A stretch of 22,738 bases of DNA from an uncultured Ruminococcus sp. (GCA_902782885.1 CACZOW010000174.1:1-22738); one strand, 5' to 3'. Shown: positions 1-9,451, counted from the first letter of the stretch. Notes: generated by a model not told the origin, from the letters alone. Made by a program: numbers and translations.

Positions 1-2
1 CA

Positions 3-2339
3 ATACTTGTTTATGTTACTGCGGGCACCTCATACCGGCTGTACGTCAACGGCCGGTTCGCGGCGCACGGTCCCGCGCGGACAACGGAGAACTATCTCCG
101 CGTAGACGCGGTGGACGTCAGCGAACTCGTGAAAGCAGGCCGCAATATCTTTGCGTTCGAAGTGTTCCACTGCGGCAATCCTTACGGGGAATATTCCAAC
201 GATATTGCCCGCGGCAAAGCGCTGCTGCAGGCGGAGATCGTGCGCGTGCGTGGTAATGAAGGCAATAACGATAATTCTGCGGAATTGATCGACTCCACAT
301 CCCCCGAATGGACGGCCATCCACCTGTCGCAGCGTGTGCGGCGCGCGGAGCGGATATCCCATTGCCGCCAGAGTGCGGAGAACTACCGCCTGAACGCGGG
401 TTATTTTGCCTGGCGCACGGCGCCCGAACTGTGCAGGGATGCGGCGGCGGAGGTCGATTGCGGGTACGATTACCTGCCCAGATATATGGCGATGCCGTCG
501 TTTGAACGCGCAAGCACCGGACGTGTAGTGGAATTCGGCGGCGCGGTAGTTAATAAAGAAAAAGAGATCCTCGAAGACTGGTTCTGCCGCAATTCGCCGG
601 ATTATTTCAAGGTGCCCATGGAGCGCCCCGTACTGGACTACCGGCGCACGGAGGAGATCCCGGCTCCGGCGGGTATGTGCTTCCGTGCGGACGGCCGCGG
701 CGGGATGGTGGTGACGGGGATCGCCCCCGATGCTACGGCATTTATCCATTACGATCTGGGCAGACTGTACCTGGGCTTTATTACCGTCCGGGTCAATACC
801 GCCCGCCCCTGCGTGCTGGATATAGTGCATCGGGAGAGCTACAACTTTTATGATCATAAAGATGAGATCGCCGGCGGCGCCAATCCGGTCACCCGGCTGC
901 ATCTTCCGGCGGGCCGGACCGAGTTCACCTGCTTTGAACCGGCGCTGGTTCGGTACGTGAAACTGTATGTGCGTCCGGAAGGAAGCGTTGACGGCGGCTG
1001 CGGGTCCGGAAACGCGGCCGATATATACGACTGCACGGGTGAAAACACGCCGGAGATCTATATTGACCGCCCGGAGGTGATCGACTATTCCACTCCGGAC
1101 ACGGAAGCGGGCGCGTTCCAGTGCAGCAACGACGACATAAACCGGCTGTACGAAGCCGCGCGGCGCACTCTGAAACTGAATACGCTGGATATCTTTATGG
1201 ACTGCCCGGAACGGGAGCGGGGCGGCTGGCTCTGCGATTCGCTGTGGACGGCGCGCGCGTTCAGCATGTTCATGGGCAATACCGACGTGGAGCGCGCCTT
1301 TATTGAGAACTTTTTGCTGACGCCGGCGGAGTCAATGTGGCACGCCTTTTTCCCGGAATGCTACCCCGCGCTGAAGCCCAACTACGACGCCTGCCCCGGC
1401 CTGCTCACCTGGAGTTTCTGGCTGATGCTGGAACTGTGCGAGTACGTGGAGCGCTCCGGCGATATTGCCTTCGCACGCGCGCACGAGGATCGAGTAAAGG
1501 CGTTCGTTGACGGCAGCCTGGAGCTGACCGGTCCCTCCGGTCTTTTGGAAAATCTGCCGTGGATCTTTATCGACTGGTCGCTGGCCAATGAGTATTGCCG
1601 CCCGATCTCCACGGCGGCCAATGCCCTGTACGCCCGCATGCTGCAGGAGCTGGGCAAATTGTACGGCCGCGACGAATGGGTGCTAAAAGGACGCAGTATG
1701 AGATCGATCCTGCGCACCGTTCTGGCGGGCAGCGACACCGAACCGCGCGACATCAGCGGCTTTCTGCCGGACGCGCTGGAATTCCGCGACGGCAGGCTGC
1801 GCACGTGCGGTTCCCGTTCCGAAGCCGCGCAGTATACGATCATATGGTCCGGGCTGTTCGACCGAAAGGAAATGCCGCGCTATTTCTGGCGCCTGATCCA
1901 CACCACCGGGCCGGCGCGGGAATACGAATGCGACACGCACCTGGGCAAGGCGCAGCTGTTCATAGGGCTGTGCATACGCCTGGATATGCTGGCGAAACTG
2001 GGCGAATATGACGTTATGCTGCGGGAACTGCAGGCAATATACATGCCCCAGCTGCGCGAAGGTCCGGGCACGCTGTGGGAGAATCTGGACGTGATCAACA
2101 CCAGCCGCTGCCACGGTTTCTCCGCTCACGCCGGCGTGCTGCTCACCCGGGACATACTGGGTCTGGGCGAACCGGACGAGGTCAATAAAACTGTCCGCAT
2201 CGACCCGCATCCGTGCGGGCTGCGCTGGGCGAGGGGCGTTGTCAACACCTCCGACGGCCCCGTTTCGCTGTTCTGGCGCCTGGAAAACGGGGAACTGAAG
2301 CCGCAGCTCAGTCTGCCGGAAGGCTGGCGCGCAGTCTGA
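3..2339 (+). CDS. Alpha-L-rhamnosidase-like glycoside hydrolase (GH78 type), 5'-truncated by the window edge
   Basis: The frame is open from the first bases of the window, so the gene begins upstream; a GTG at 111 is only an internal codon. The N-terminal part visible here (YRLYVNGRFAAHGPART, then DVSELVKAGRN) is the carbohydrate-binding beta-domain typical of bacterial rhamnosidases, and the middle and end form the (alpha/alpha)6 barrel. The catalytic block DCPERERGGWLCD lies at about 1200-1238; its D, E and last D occupy the positions of the acidic cluster of the Bacillus GH78 enzyme RhaB. The candidate general base is the E of the LWENLD motif at about 2079. The family removes terminal L-rhamnose from plant glycosides and polysaccharides by inversion. 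The protein is clearly diverged from the complete GH78 gene further right (for example GWLCD against GWLGD), so substrate is uncertain. Stop is TGA at 2337-2339. Confidence 0.85.
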   Translation: MLVYVTAGTSYRLYVNGRFAAHGPARTTENYLRVDAVDVSELVKAGRNIFAFEVFHCGNPYGEYSNDIARGKALLQAEIVRVRGNEGNNDNSAELIDSTSPEWTAIHLSQRVRRAERISHCRQSAENYRLNAGYFAWRTAPELCRDAAAEVDCGYDYLPRYMAMPSFERASTGRVVEFGGAVVNKEKEILEDWFCRNSPDYFKVPMERPVLDYRRTEEIPAPAGMCFRADGRGGMVVTGIAPDATAFIHYDLGRLYLGFITVRVNTARPCVLDIVHRESYNFYDHKDEIAGGANPVTRLHLPAGRTEFTCFEPALVRYVKLYVRPEGSVDGGCGSGNAADIYDCTGENTPEIYIDRPEVIDYSTPDTEAGAFQCSNDDINRLYEAARRTLKLNTLDIFMDCPERERGGWLCDSLWTARAFSMFMGNTDVERAFIENFLLTPAESMWHAFFPECYPALKPNYDACPGLLTWSFWLMLELCEYVERSGDIAFARAHEDRVKAFVDGSLELTGPSGLLENLPWIFIDWSLANEYCRPISTAANALYARMLQELGKLYGRDEWVLKGRSMRSILRTVLAGSDTEPRDISGFLPDALEFRDGRLRTCGSRSEAAQYTIIWSGLFDRKEMPRYFWRLIHTTGPAREYECDTHLGKAQLFIGLCIRLDMLAKLGEYDVMLRELQAIYMPQLREGPGTLWENLDVINTSRCHGFSAHAGVLLTRDILGLGEPDEVNKTVRIDPHPCGLRWARGVVNTSDGPVSLFWRLENGELKPQLSLPEGWRAV

Positions 2340-2397
2340 CCTTTCCTAACGCATCGGAAAAGCGTGAGCCGCAAAAACGCGGAGCCGAAAAACGCAA

Positions 2398-2425
2398 TTG
2401 ACAACGAGGCGGCAGAGAGTATAAT
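2398..2425 (+). promoter_or_regulatory. Sigma-A type promoter of the marR-ABC operon
   Basis: A perfect -35 TTGACA (2398-2403) and a perfect -10 TATAAT (2420-2425) are separated by 16 bp. The marR start codon follows 53 bp after the -10. Nothing else in the 140-bp gap resembles a competing promoter. Confidence 0.8.
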
Positions 2426-2431
2426 TAGCGA

Positions 2432-2452
2432 GTTAACTGTTAACACGTTAAC
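2432..2452. promoter_or_regulatory. Putative MarR operator: three GTTAAC palindromes
   Basis: Three copies of the palindromic hexamer GTTAAC lie at 2432-2437, 2439-2444 and 2447-2452, forming one almost symmetric element around the expected transcription start just below the -10. MarR-family dimers usually bind 16-20 bp AT-rich palindromes overlapping their own promoter, so autorepression of this operon is the natural reading. The binding protein is inferred from position only. Confidence 0.55.
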
Positions 2453-2478
2453 GACGCAATACGAGAGGAGGCCGGGAG

Positions 2479-2991
2479 ATGGCAGAGAACGCTTCGGATC
2501 GTCCGGAAAACCGGCTGAAAGAGACCGTGATGCTGCTGGGCTGCGTTGACCGCGAACACCGCGCGCTGATAGAGGCGCAGGTGGAACAGCTGGGCGTGCA
2601 CCGGACGCAGCACATGCTGCTGATGTACGTGGCGCGCAATGAAGGCGCCGCGCAGCGCGATATTGCCCGCGCGTTCGACGTGAGCCCCTCGGCGATCGCC
2701 GTATCGCTCAAAAAACTGGAGGCGGCGGGCCTGGTCGAGCGCGTGAGAAAGGAAGGGGACGACCGCACCAACAGTCTGTTCCTGACCGGCGCGGGGCGCG
2801 AACTGGTGTGCAAATCGCGCGAGCTGTTCCGGGAGGCGGACGAAGCGATGTTCGCCGGCTTTACGGAAGCTGAAGTGCACGAGTTCACGGATTATTTATT
2901 AAGACTCAAGCAGAATATCAAGCGCGGCTGCGGTCAGCCCGCCGGGTGTACGCCGTTTGAGGCAGCGCAGGAGGTAATGGAGTCAACATGA
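2479..2991 (+). CDS. MarR-family transcriptional regulator
   Basis: 170 residues with the winged helix-turn-helix of the MarR family. Helix 2 and the recognition helix lie at about residues 59-80 (QRDIARAFDVSPSAIAVSLKKLE), and the wing carries the hallmark D-D-R at 94-96 followed by TNSLFLT. The flanking helices at residues 10-50 and 108-150 would form the dimerisation domain. The start ATG is supported by AGGAGG at 2466-2471, 7 bp upstream. The gene overlaps the first ABC transporter gene by 4 bp (ATGA), so the regulator and exporter are translationally coupled. This arrangement is typical of ligand-relieved local repressors of drug exporters. It probably represses its own promoter at the triple-GTTAAC element. 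The ligand is not predictable. Confidence 0.9.
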   Translation: MAENASDRPENRLKETVMLLGCVDREHRALIEAQVEQLGVHRTQHMLLMYVARNEGAAQRDIARAFDVSPSAIAVSLKKLEAAGLVERVRKEGDDRTNSLFLTGAGRELVCKSRELFREADEAMFAGFTEAEVHEFTDYLLRLKQNIKRGCGQPAGCTPFEAAQEVMEST

Positions 2992-4718
2992 AACGGTGGT
3001 TCAAGTATATCAAACCGTATCTGGGTTATTTCATATTCGGACCGGTGTGCATGATCGTCGAGGTGATCGGTGAGGTAATTATGCCGAAACTGCTTGCCTC
3101 GGTCATCAACGCCGCCAACGACGGGACGCTGACCAATGAGAGCAGCATCGGGACTATGTTCCTGATGATCCTCACGGCGGTCATTATGATGGCGGGCGGC
3201 GTAGGAGGCGCGTATTTCGCTTCCAAGGCGTCGGTCAACTTTGCCGCGGACCTGCGTTCGGACATGTACAGCCGGGTGCAGGCGTTCTCTTTCGCCAATA
3301 TCGATAAATTCTCCACGGGCTCGCTGGTGACGCGCCTTACCAACGACGTGACGCAGGTGCAGAATTTTATCGCGATGCTGCTGAGAATGGCGCTGCGGGC
3401 GCCGGGCATGATGATCGCCGCGCTGGTGATGGCGATCCTGATAAAGCCTTCGCTGTCTGTGGTGTTCGCGGTGAGCATTCCGCTGATGCTGCTGACGCTG
3501 GTGTTTATCGTGCGCACCGGTTTTATGCGCTTTTCGCGGATGCAGGAGAAGATCGACGCGCTCAACTCCAACGTTCAGGAGAACGTGACGAACGTTCGCG
3601 TAGTCAAAAGTTTCGTGCGCGAGGAATACAGCGGGGAAGGCTTCCGCAAGGCCAACAAAGAGCTGAAAGATTCCGGTATCCGGGCAATGTCCGTGATGAT
3701 CTTCCTCGGGCCGATCATGACGCTGTTTATGAACGCCACGATAATTGCCGTCATCCTGATCGGCGGCCGCATCGTGCTGCGGGGCGGTATGTCGGTGGGC
3801 GACCTGTCCGCGTTCATAACGTACGTGACGCAGATATTGTCCTCGCTCCTGATGATCACGTTCCTGATCATGATCTCGTCGCGCGCGATGGCGTCCGGCA
3901 AGCGTATCAACGAAGTGATGGATGAGAAGCTCGACGTTACGGACGAAAACGCCGCGTGCCCCGACAAGAAAGTCGAGAACGGCGAGATCGAATTCCGGAA
4001 CGTGTCGTTCCGCTACTATAAAGACAGCGAAGACGAGGTGCTGAGCGATATAAATCTGAAGATCCCGGCCAATTCCATCGTGGGCATCATCGGCTCCACC
4101 GGTTCGGGCAAAACGACGCTGGTGTCAATGATCCCGCGCCTTTATGATTGCGACAAGGGCGAGGTGCTCGTGGACGGCGTCAACGTCCGCGATTACTCTC
4201 TGGTCAATCTCCGCGACGGCATCGGCATGGTGCTGCAGAAGAATACGCTGTTTTCGGGGAGCATTGCCGACAACCTGCGCTGGGGCGATGAATTTGCTTC
4301 GGACGAAGAGATGCGGCGGTTCGCGGGCTACGCGCAGGCGGACAAGTTCGTGAGCACGTTCACCGAGGGTTACGATACCCAGCTGGATCAGGGCGGTACC
4401 AACGTTTCCGGCGGTCAGAAGCAGCGGCTGTGCATTGCCCGCGCGCTGCTGAAAAAGCCAAAGATATTGATCCTGGACGACTCCACGAGTGCGGTCGACA
4501 CCGCTACCGAAGCGCAGATCCGGCGCGCGTTCCGCGAGGAGCTGCAGGGGGCAACAAAGATCATTATTGCCCAGCGCATCTCGTCCGTGCGCGACGCGGA
4601 TATGATCGTCGTGGTCAACGAGGGCCGTATCACCGGCATCGGCAAACACGATGAACTGCTCCGGGACAACCTGGAGTACCGCGAGATCTACGAGTCTCAG
4701 AGCGGAAAGGAGGAGTGA
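2988..4718 (+). CDS. ABC exporter half-transporter with degenerate ATPase site (LmrC/TM287-like subunit)
   Basis: 576 residues: an N-terminal six-helix exporter membrane domain (about 1-310) fused to a nucleotide-binding domain. Walker A GSTGSGKT is at 369-376, signature VSGGQ at 473-477 and Walker B ILILDD at 493-498. The residue after the Walker B Asp is Asp498 instead of the catalytic Glu, and the switch position is Gln529 instead of His. Both substitutions mark the subunit that contributes the non-hydrolysing site in heterodimeric exporters such as LmrCD, BmrCD and TM287/288. Its canonical signature would complete the active site of the partner encoded 3 bp downstream. Location is the cytoplasmic membrane; the likely role is export of drugs or lipophilic compounds. 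The start ATG overlaps the marR stop. Confidence 0.9.
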   Translation: MKRWFKYIKPYLGYFIFGPVCMIVEVIGEVIMPKLLASVINAANDGTLTNESSIGTMFLMILTAVIMMAGGVGGAYFASKASVNFAADLRSDMYSRVQAFSFANIDKFSTGSLVTRLTNDVTQVQNFIAMLLRMALRAPGMMIAALVMAILIKPSLSVVFAVSIPLMLLTLVFIVRTGFMRFSRMQEKIDALNSNVQENVTNVRVVKSFVREEYSGEGFRKANKELKDSGIRAMSVMIFLGPIMTLFMNATIIAVILIGGRIVLRGGMSVGDLSAFITYVTQILSSLLMITFLIMISSRAMASGKRINEVMDEKLDVTDENAACPDKKVENGEIEFRNVSFRYYKDSEDEVLSDINLKIPANSIVGIIGSTGSGKTTLVSMIPRLYDCDKGEVLVDGVNVRDYSLVNLRDGIGMVLQKNTLFSGSIADNLRWGDEFASDEEMRRFAGYAQADKFVSTFTEGYDTQLDQGGTNVSGGQKQRLCIARALLKKPKILILDDSTSAVDTATEAQIRRAFREELQGATKIIIAQRISSVRDADMIVVVNEGRITGIGKHDELLRDNLEYREIYESQSGKEE

Positions 4719-4721
4719 GCC

Positions 4722-6653
4722 ATGGCACGTAGTTTGGAACAGCTCCAGAAGCAGTACAACAGTGCGGCCGCGGCCGCGCGGGGCATGATGCCGGGCGGCG
4801 GCAGAAGCCGCGCTCTGGGCGCAAAGGGTAAACCGAAAAACACCGCTCAGACGATCAAACGCCTGCTCTCCTACCTTAAAGGCTACCGCGTGCGGCTGAT
4901 AGTAGTGCTGATATGCATGCTGGTGAGCACGGTCACGTCTCTCTGCGGTTCGTATCTTATGGCGCCCATTATCAACCGGCTGACGCGTGAAGTCAGTCCG
5001 GACACGCCTTTGAAAATGTCCGGAACAGAGCGCGTCGCGGACGGCATCATTCAGTCGTTTACCAACGGCAAGACGGATGCAATGTCGTACATCATGGCCG
5101 CGGTGCTGTTGCTGGCGGCGGTATACACTGTCGGCATCCTTACGTCGTACATCCACAGCCGCATGATGCTGCGCACGACCCAGGGAGTGATGGAAAAACT
5201 GCGCAACGATCTGTTTGCGAAGCTGCAGAAACTCCCGCTCCGATACTTCGATTCCAAGCCTACCGGCGAGATAATGTCGCGGTTTACCAACGATATCGAC
5301 AACATCGAAGCCATGGTGAACAACTCGCTGACGTCGATGTTTTCCGGCTTGATCACGCTGGCCGGGGTGCTGGTGTTTATGATCACCACCAACTGGGTGC
5401 TTACGCTGATCACCGCGGCGTTCGTGCCGATCTTCGCCTGGGGCGGCGCGGCTATCGGCAAACTTTCCCGCAAGTATTACAGCAGCCAGCAGGCGGCGCT
5501 GGGCGCGGTCAACGGTTATATCGAAGAGACGGTCACCGGCCAGAACGTGATCAAAGTGTTCAACCACGAGGACGAATGCGAAGAGGAGTTCGGCAAGCTG
5601 AACGGGGATATGCGCGGCAAGCAGTTCCGCGCCACTTTCTGGGGCGGCGTGATGGGCCCGATCATGGGCAACACCTCTCAGATCTCCTACGCGGTCACCG
5701 TGGGCATCGGCGGCGTGTTTATGGTCGCCGGCCGGTTAACGCCCGGCGGCCTGGCGGTATTTGCGCAGTATTCGCGGCAGTTCGCCATGCCGATAAACCA
5801 GATCTCGCAGCAGATGGCAACGATCTTTTCGGCGCTGGCCGGCGCGGAGCGTGTGTTTGAGGTCATGGATACCGAACCTGAACTTCCGGATGCCGCGGAT
5901 GCGCTGGATATGCCGGATATGAAGGGCGACGTGGTGCTGGACAACGTCAGCTTCGGCTACATTCCCGGCAAGACCGTACTGAAGCATATCAGTTTGTACG
6001 CCAAGCCCGGTCAGAAGATCGCGTTCGTGGGTTCCACCGGTGCGGGCAAGACTACCGTCACCAACCTCCTCAACCGCTTCTACGATATTGATGAAGGCAC
6101 CATAACCATCGACGGCGTTGACATCCGCAACATCAAGCGCGACGTGCTGCGCCGCAACATCGCAATGGTGCTGCAGGATACGCACCTGTTTACCGGTACG
6201 GTCATGGACAATATCCGCTACGGCCGTCTGGACGCTACCGACGAGGAAGTCATCGAAGCGGCCAAAACTGCTTCTGCGCACAGCTTTATTATGCGCCTGA
6301 GCAAGGGTTACCAGACCGTTATCGAAGGTGACGGCGCCAATCTGTCTCAGGGTCAACGCCAGCTCCTCAACATTGCCCGCGCGGCAATCACCAAAGCGCC
6401 CATACTGGTGCTTGATGAGGCAACGTCTTCCGTTGACACCCGTACTGAGCGCCATATCGAAAAGGGCCTCACGGAGCTTATGCAGAACCGTACCACTTTT
6501 GTGATAGCTCACCGCCTTTCCACGGTCCGCAACGCCAACGCCATAATGGTCCTGGAACACGGCGAGATCATCGAGCGCGGCGACCACGACGATTTGCTCG
6601 AACAGAAGGGCAGATATTACGAACTGTACAACGGCCTGACTGAGTTGTCGTAA
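4722..6653 (+). CDS. ABC exporter half-transporter with catalytic ATPase site (LmrD/TM288-like subunit)
   Basis: 643 residues with a roughly 40-residue basic, Ala/Gly-rich cytoplasmic extension before the six-helix membrane domain, as is common for the LmrD-type partner. Walker A GSTGAGKT is at 437-444, signature LSQGQ at 541-545 and Walker B ILVLDE with the canonical catalytic Glu566; the switch His is His597. The signature has Gln in place of the first Gly, the complementary defect to the partner's degenerate site. Site 1 (Walker motifs of the first protein plus LSQGQ) should therefore be inactive, and site 2 (this protein's Walker motifs plus the partner's VSGGQ) active. AAGGAGG at 4707-4713 supports the ATG at 4722. 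The gene is followed by a terminator. Confidence 0.9.
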   Translation: MARSLEQLQKQYNSAAAAARGMMPGGGRSRALGAKGKPKNTAQTIKRLLSYLKGYRVRLIVVLICMLVSTVTSLCGSYLMAPIINRLTREVSPDTPLKMSGTERVADGIIQSFTNGKTDAMSYIMAAVLLLAAVYTVGILTSYIHSRMMLRTTQGVMEKLRNDLFAKLQKLPLRYFDSKPTGEIMSRFTNDIDNIEAMVNNSLTSMFSGLITLAGVLVFMITTNWVLTLITAAFVPIFAWGGAAIGKLSRKYYSSQQAALGAVNGYIEETVTGQNVIKVFNHEDECEEEFGKLNGDMRGKQFRATFWGGVMGPIMGNTSQISYAVTVGIGGVFMVAGRLTPGGLAVFAQYSRQFAMPINQISQQMATIFSALAGAERVFEVMDTEPELPDAADALDMPDMKGDVVLDNVSFGYIPGKTVLKHISLYAKPGQKIAFVGSTGAGKTTVTNLLNRFYDIDEGTITIDGVDIRNIKRDVLRRNIAMVLQDTHLFTGTVMDNIRYGRLDATDEEVIEAAKTASAHSFIMRLSKGYQTVIEGDGANLSQGQRQLLNIARAAITKAPILVLDEATSSVDTRTERHIEKGLTELMQNRTTFVIAHRLSTVRNANAIMVLEHGEIIERGDHDDLLEQKGRYYELYNGLTELS

Positions 6654-6674
6654 AATTGGCCTTGCAGAAATCAA

Positions 6675-6731
6675 AACCGGCTGCGGAAAGCCTCTCGTTG
6701 TTGGGGCGGGATCCGCAGCCGTTATTGTTTT
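6675..6731. terminator. Bidirectional Rho-independent terminator between convergent operons
   Basis: A perfect 10-bp stem CGGCTGCGGA (6678-6687) pairs with TCCGCAGCCG (6712-6721) across a 24-nt loop. The right side is followed by TTATTGTTTTT for the + strand. On the - strand the stem is followed by GTTTTGATTT. It lies 24 bp after the ABC gene stop and can serve both the exporter operon and the leftward rhamnosidase gene. The loop is longer than usual. Confidence 0.65.
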
Positions 6732-6778
6732 TGCCGGGTGTAAAAATACGTGGGAGGGCGGTCTTTGTCCGGCTCTGG

Positions 6779-6815
6779 TAAGATAAGATAAGATCGGTTA
6801 AGATCAGATCAGATC
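6779..6815. repeat. AAGAT/GATCA microsatellite-like tract
   Basis: Three tandem AAGAT units (6780-6794) are followed, after a short interruption, by repeated GATCA units and a CCGGCCGG palindrome. The tract sits in the gap between two convergent genes, past the terminator. It looks like simple-sequence slippage; no function is evident. Confidence 0.5.
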
Positions 6816-6848
6816 TGGTCCGGCCGGATCAGTACCGGTAGTTTCGGG

Positions 6849-9416
6849 TCAGTTCAGGTCATCGAAAACCCATGTGCCGGAGCCCAGTATCTGAGGTTCT
6901 TTGCCGCTCCATTCGAACACCGCCTGCGTGTTGGAGGGAACGGTAACGGTGCAGCAGTATTTAACACTGTCGATAGGTTTATGGTATTCGACTTTAATGG
7001 TGCCATACGGAGAGTCATACGAAACATCGATGCTCGGCACACCGTCCAGCCTGCACGGCTTTATGCGGAAGCGCCGGAATCCCGGCACCAGCGGCTCAAT
7101 ACCCGCGAGGCATGTAATGTAGCTGTACATGAACCCGCCGTGCATCGGATGGTTGTAGGACGCAACGCCTTTTGTGGTATCTTTCTCAACGAAATGCATG
7201 TCCGGCTCTTCCCACATTGATGTTCCGCCGGCATCCATCATGGTCCCGAAGCTCGGTGAGAAACGGTTGAACAGGAACGACAGCGCTGCATCCCCGTATC
7301 CGGCCTTCATCAGCGCGGGTACCAGGTATTTGTTGCCGTATATGCCGGTGGGCATCTCGAATTTCTCGTCCCGGATGGTCTGCACCGTGTTCTGCAGCAG
7401 CGAAGCGTACTCGCCTTCGGGGTAGGTGCCCAGCAGCAGGGCAACACCGTCGGAACCCCAGTATCCGTAAGTATGGCGTTCACGGTCATAGAAATGACGG
7501 TTCAGCGCGTCTTTGATCTCAGCGCACATGTCCAGATATTTCTGCTCGTCCCCGAAACCGAACGCTTTGGAGATCTCGCTCATACGCAGGCAAATCTCGT
7601 AATACATGAATGTAGAGGAATGGGAGACAGGCATGCGGCGGGGATTATTATTGCCGCCTGCCGGATCCCAGTCGCCAAGCCCTTCGGATATAATGCAGTC
7701 ATTGGCGCGGTTGGTCTCGTGATCTACCCAGCGGCGCATCATGTCGATGTTCTCTGTGATGACCGAGCGGTTGCCCGTATACTGCCACATGTAGTAAGGA
7801 ATAATGATCTGCGCACAGCCCCACAGCGGAGACGCTTCGCCGCAGCCGCGCTTGCCCGGCGAGATCATCTGCCAGGTGCCGTACACTTCGGTGGTGGTGC
7901 GAATATCATTAACGTATTTTTCATATGCCGCGGTCATATCATAGTTCAGGAGCGCCCAGTTGGACACGACCTCCGCATCGCCCAGCCAGCCGCATTTTTC
8001 GCGGGCGGGGCAGTCTTCAGGATAGCCATGGTAATTGGAGCGGAACGTGTTGTCCATGATGCCGTGCAGCTTGTTCAGATCCGCGTTTCCGGAATTAAAA
8101 GAAGAGATACGCTTGAGGTCGGTGGACAGCGCAAGCCCTTTTATCATGTCCGCCTCAGGCATTGTTCCGTAACCCCGGCTGAGATCATGTATGCCGGTGA
8201 TCTCTACGTACCTGAAGCCGTGATATGTGAACCGTGGCCTGTAGATCTCTGTTTCGGCATCGCCGCGGGCAATGTAAATCTCCTGCTGGATACACTGTGT
8301 GGCAAATGCGCCGGTAGAACGGTGGTCAAGGGCGCCGCCTTCGTTGAGCGCCTCCGAAGTTCTGATAACGTACACCGCGCCGCGTGGCGAGTGTGCGGGT
8401 ATGCGCAGTTCGTATATTCCGGCAAAATTCTCACCCAAATCGAATATCCATGCACCGTCTGAAGCGCCGCTGGCACATTTAACGGATATAGCGGGTATTT
8501 CGCGGATGATCTTTACAGGAGGCATCAGGCAGCCGGTCAAAGCGCCTTTCGGAGTCTCATCCTCTACGACGGATTCCCAATCTTCCTCAGAGGACGCATA
8601 CATACCGAAGTCCGGCGTTTCCAGGCGGCAGTCGTAAACTTCTCCCGCATAGACGTTGTTGGCAGAGATCGGGCTGTATTTGTACTTCCAGTTTTCGGTG
8701 TCAGTTACTATAGTCTGCGTCGTACCGTCTGTGAAACGGATGCGCAGCACGGCGATGGCGCATTCCTTGCCATACACGAAACCAGTTGAACCCCAGACGC
8801 GGCTCTGAGAATAGAAGCCTTCGCCAAGCCAGACGGCAAGTGCGTTGCCTCCGGGGGCAAGCAGCCCTGTGACGTCGGTACCGCGGTAAAGTACGGTCCG
8901 TTCATAGTTAGTGGCAGGCGGGTCAATATAGTTATCGTCCGTCCTCTGCCCGTTGATATAAAACTCGCCGCATCCGAGGCCGCAGCCGTACAGGACGGCC
9001 TTCGCAACCGGTTTTTCCGGGATAATGAATTTAGTTCTCAAATACGGAGACCAGCCGGAAATATGTTTCTTTGGTCTGATCCATTTGGCACCGCGCCAAC
9101 CGTCCGTTGAAAGACCGGTTGCAAACAGCAGGGCCGCGGAGGCGGTCTCTCCGTGATTGTCTTCAACTTCCACTTTGCAGCAGTATTCGACCTCCGGATC
9201 AAGTACAAGGCCTTCAGCGCGAATGTCAACGCTTTCCGGGCTCAGCACCGTACCCGAATCGAACACTGCGCTTCCGTTCAAAGCAACAATAATCCTGTAA
9301 GATATCTGAAAAGTATCGCTCTTTTCCGAACGCATTTTCCAGCCGAATCTCAGGCCCGAAACCGGCGCGGTCAACGTCGTGTTCACTCCGTTAACAGTCA
9401 GATCGTAAAGTATCAT
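6849..9416 (-). CDS. Alpha-L-rhamnosidase, GH78 family, complete
   Basis: 855 residues from ATG 9416, chosen over a GTG 9 bp upstream because the GGACGG ribosome binding site directly abuts that GTG and is correctly spaced for the ATG. An N-terminal fibronectin-like region (about 1-100) precedes the rhamnosidase N-domain (GEFYINGQRTDD, about 150-162), a central beta-sandwich domain, the six-hairpin barrel and a C-terminal beta domain. The catalytic block DCPAREKCGWLGD places Asp468, Glu473 and Asp480 where RhaB of Bacillus has its acidic cluster. Glu736 of SMWEEPD matches the general base. There is no signal peptide, so the enzyme is probably cytoplasmic and acts on imported oligosaccharides or glycosides. 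It is last in the leftward carbohydrate cluster and has its own promoter. Confidence 0.92.
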   Translation of the reverse strand: MILYDLTVNGVNTTLTAPVSGLRFGWKMRSEKSDTFQISYRIIVALNGSAVFDSGTVLSPESVDIRAEGLVLDPEVEYCCKVEVEDNHGETASAALLFATGLSTDGWRGAKWIRPKKHISGWSPYLRTKFIIPEKPVAKAVLYGCGLGCGEFYINGQRTDDNYIDPPATNYERTVLYRGTDVTGLLAPGGNALAVWLGEGFYSQSRVWGSTGFVYGKECAIAVLRIRFTDGTTQTIVTDTENWKYKYSPISANNVYAGEVYDCRLETPDFGMYASSEEDWESVVEDETPKGALTGCLMPPVKIIREIPAISVKCASGASDGAWIFDLGENFAGIYELRIPAHSPRGAVYVIRTSEALNEGGALDHRSTGAFATQCIQQEIYIARGDAETEIYRPRFTYHGFRYVEITGIHDLSRGYGTMPEADMIKGLALSTDLKRISSFNSGNADLNKLHGIMDNTFRSNYHGYPEDCPAREKCGWLGDAEVVSNWALLNYDMTAAYEKYVNDIRTTTEVYGTWQMISPGKRGCGEASPLWGCAQIIIPYYMWQYTGNRSVITENIDMMRRWVDHETNRANDCIISEGLGDWDPAGGNNNPRRMPVSHSSTFMYYEICLRMSEISKAFGFGDEQKYLDMCAEIKDALNRHFYDRERHTYGYWGSDGVALLLGTYPEGEYASLLQNTVQTIRDEKFEMPTGIYGNKYLVPALMKAGYGDAALSFLFNRFSPSFGTMMDAGGTSMWEEPDMHFVEKDTTKGVASYNHPMHGGFMYSYITCLAGIEPLVPGFRRFRIKPCRLDGVPSIDVSYDSPYGTIKVEYHKPIDSVKYCCTVTVPSNTQAVFEWSGKEPQILGSGTWVFDDLN

Positions 9417-9451
9417 ATTTATCACCCGTCCTTTGCGGTTTTGCTGATGCT

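Noticed and set aside
111..113. GTG at 111 as the start of the first rhamnosidase gene
   Set aside because: The frame is open back to the window edge and the upstream codons encode family-typical N-terminal domain sequence, so the true start is outside.
4125..5567. 480-residue open frame on the - strand
   Set aside because: It lies fully antisense to the two ABC transporter genes, has His/Arg-rich low-information composition and no ribosome site or motif; a GC-rich shadow.
7473..8462. 329-residue open frame on the + strand
   Set aside because: Antisense to the GH78 rhamnosidase, including its catalytic region; no supporting signals.
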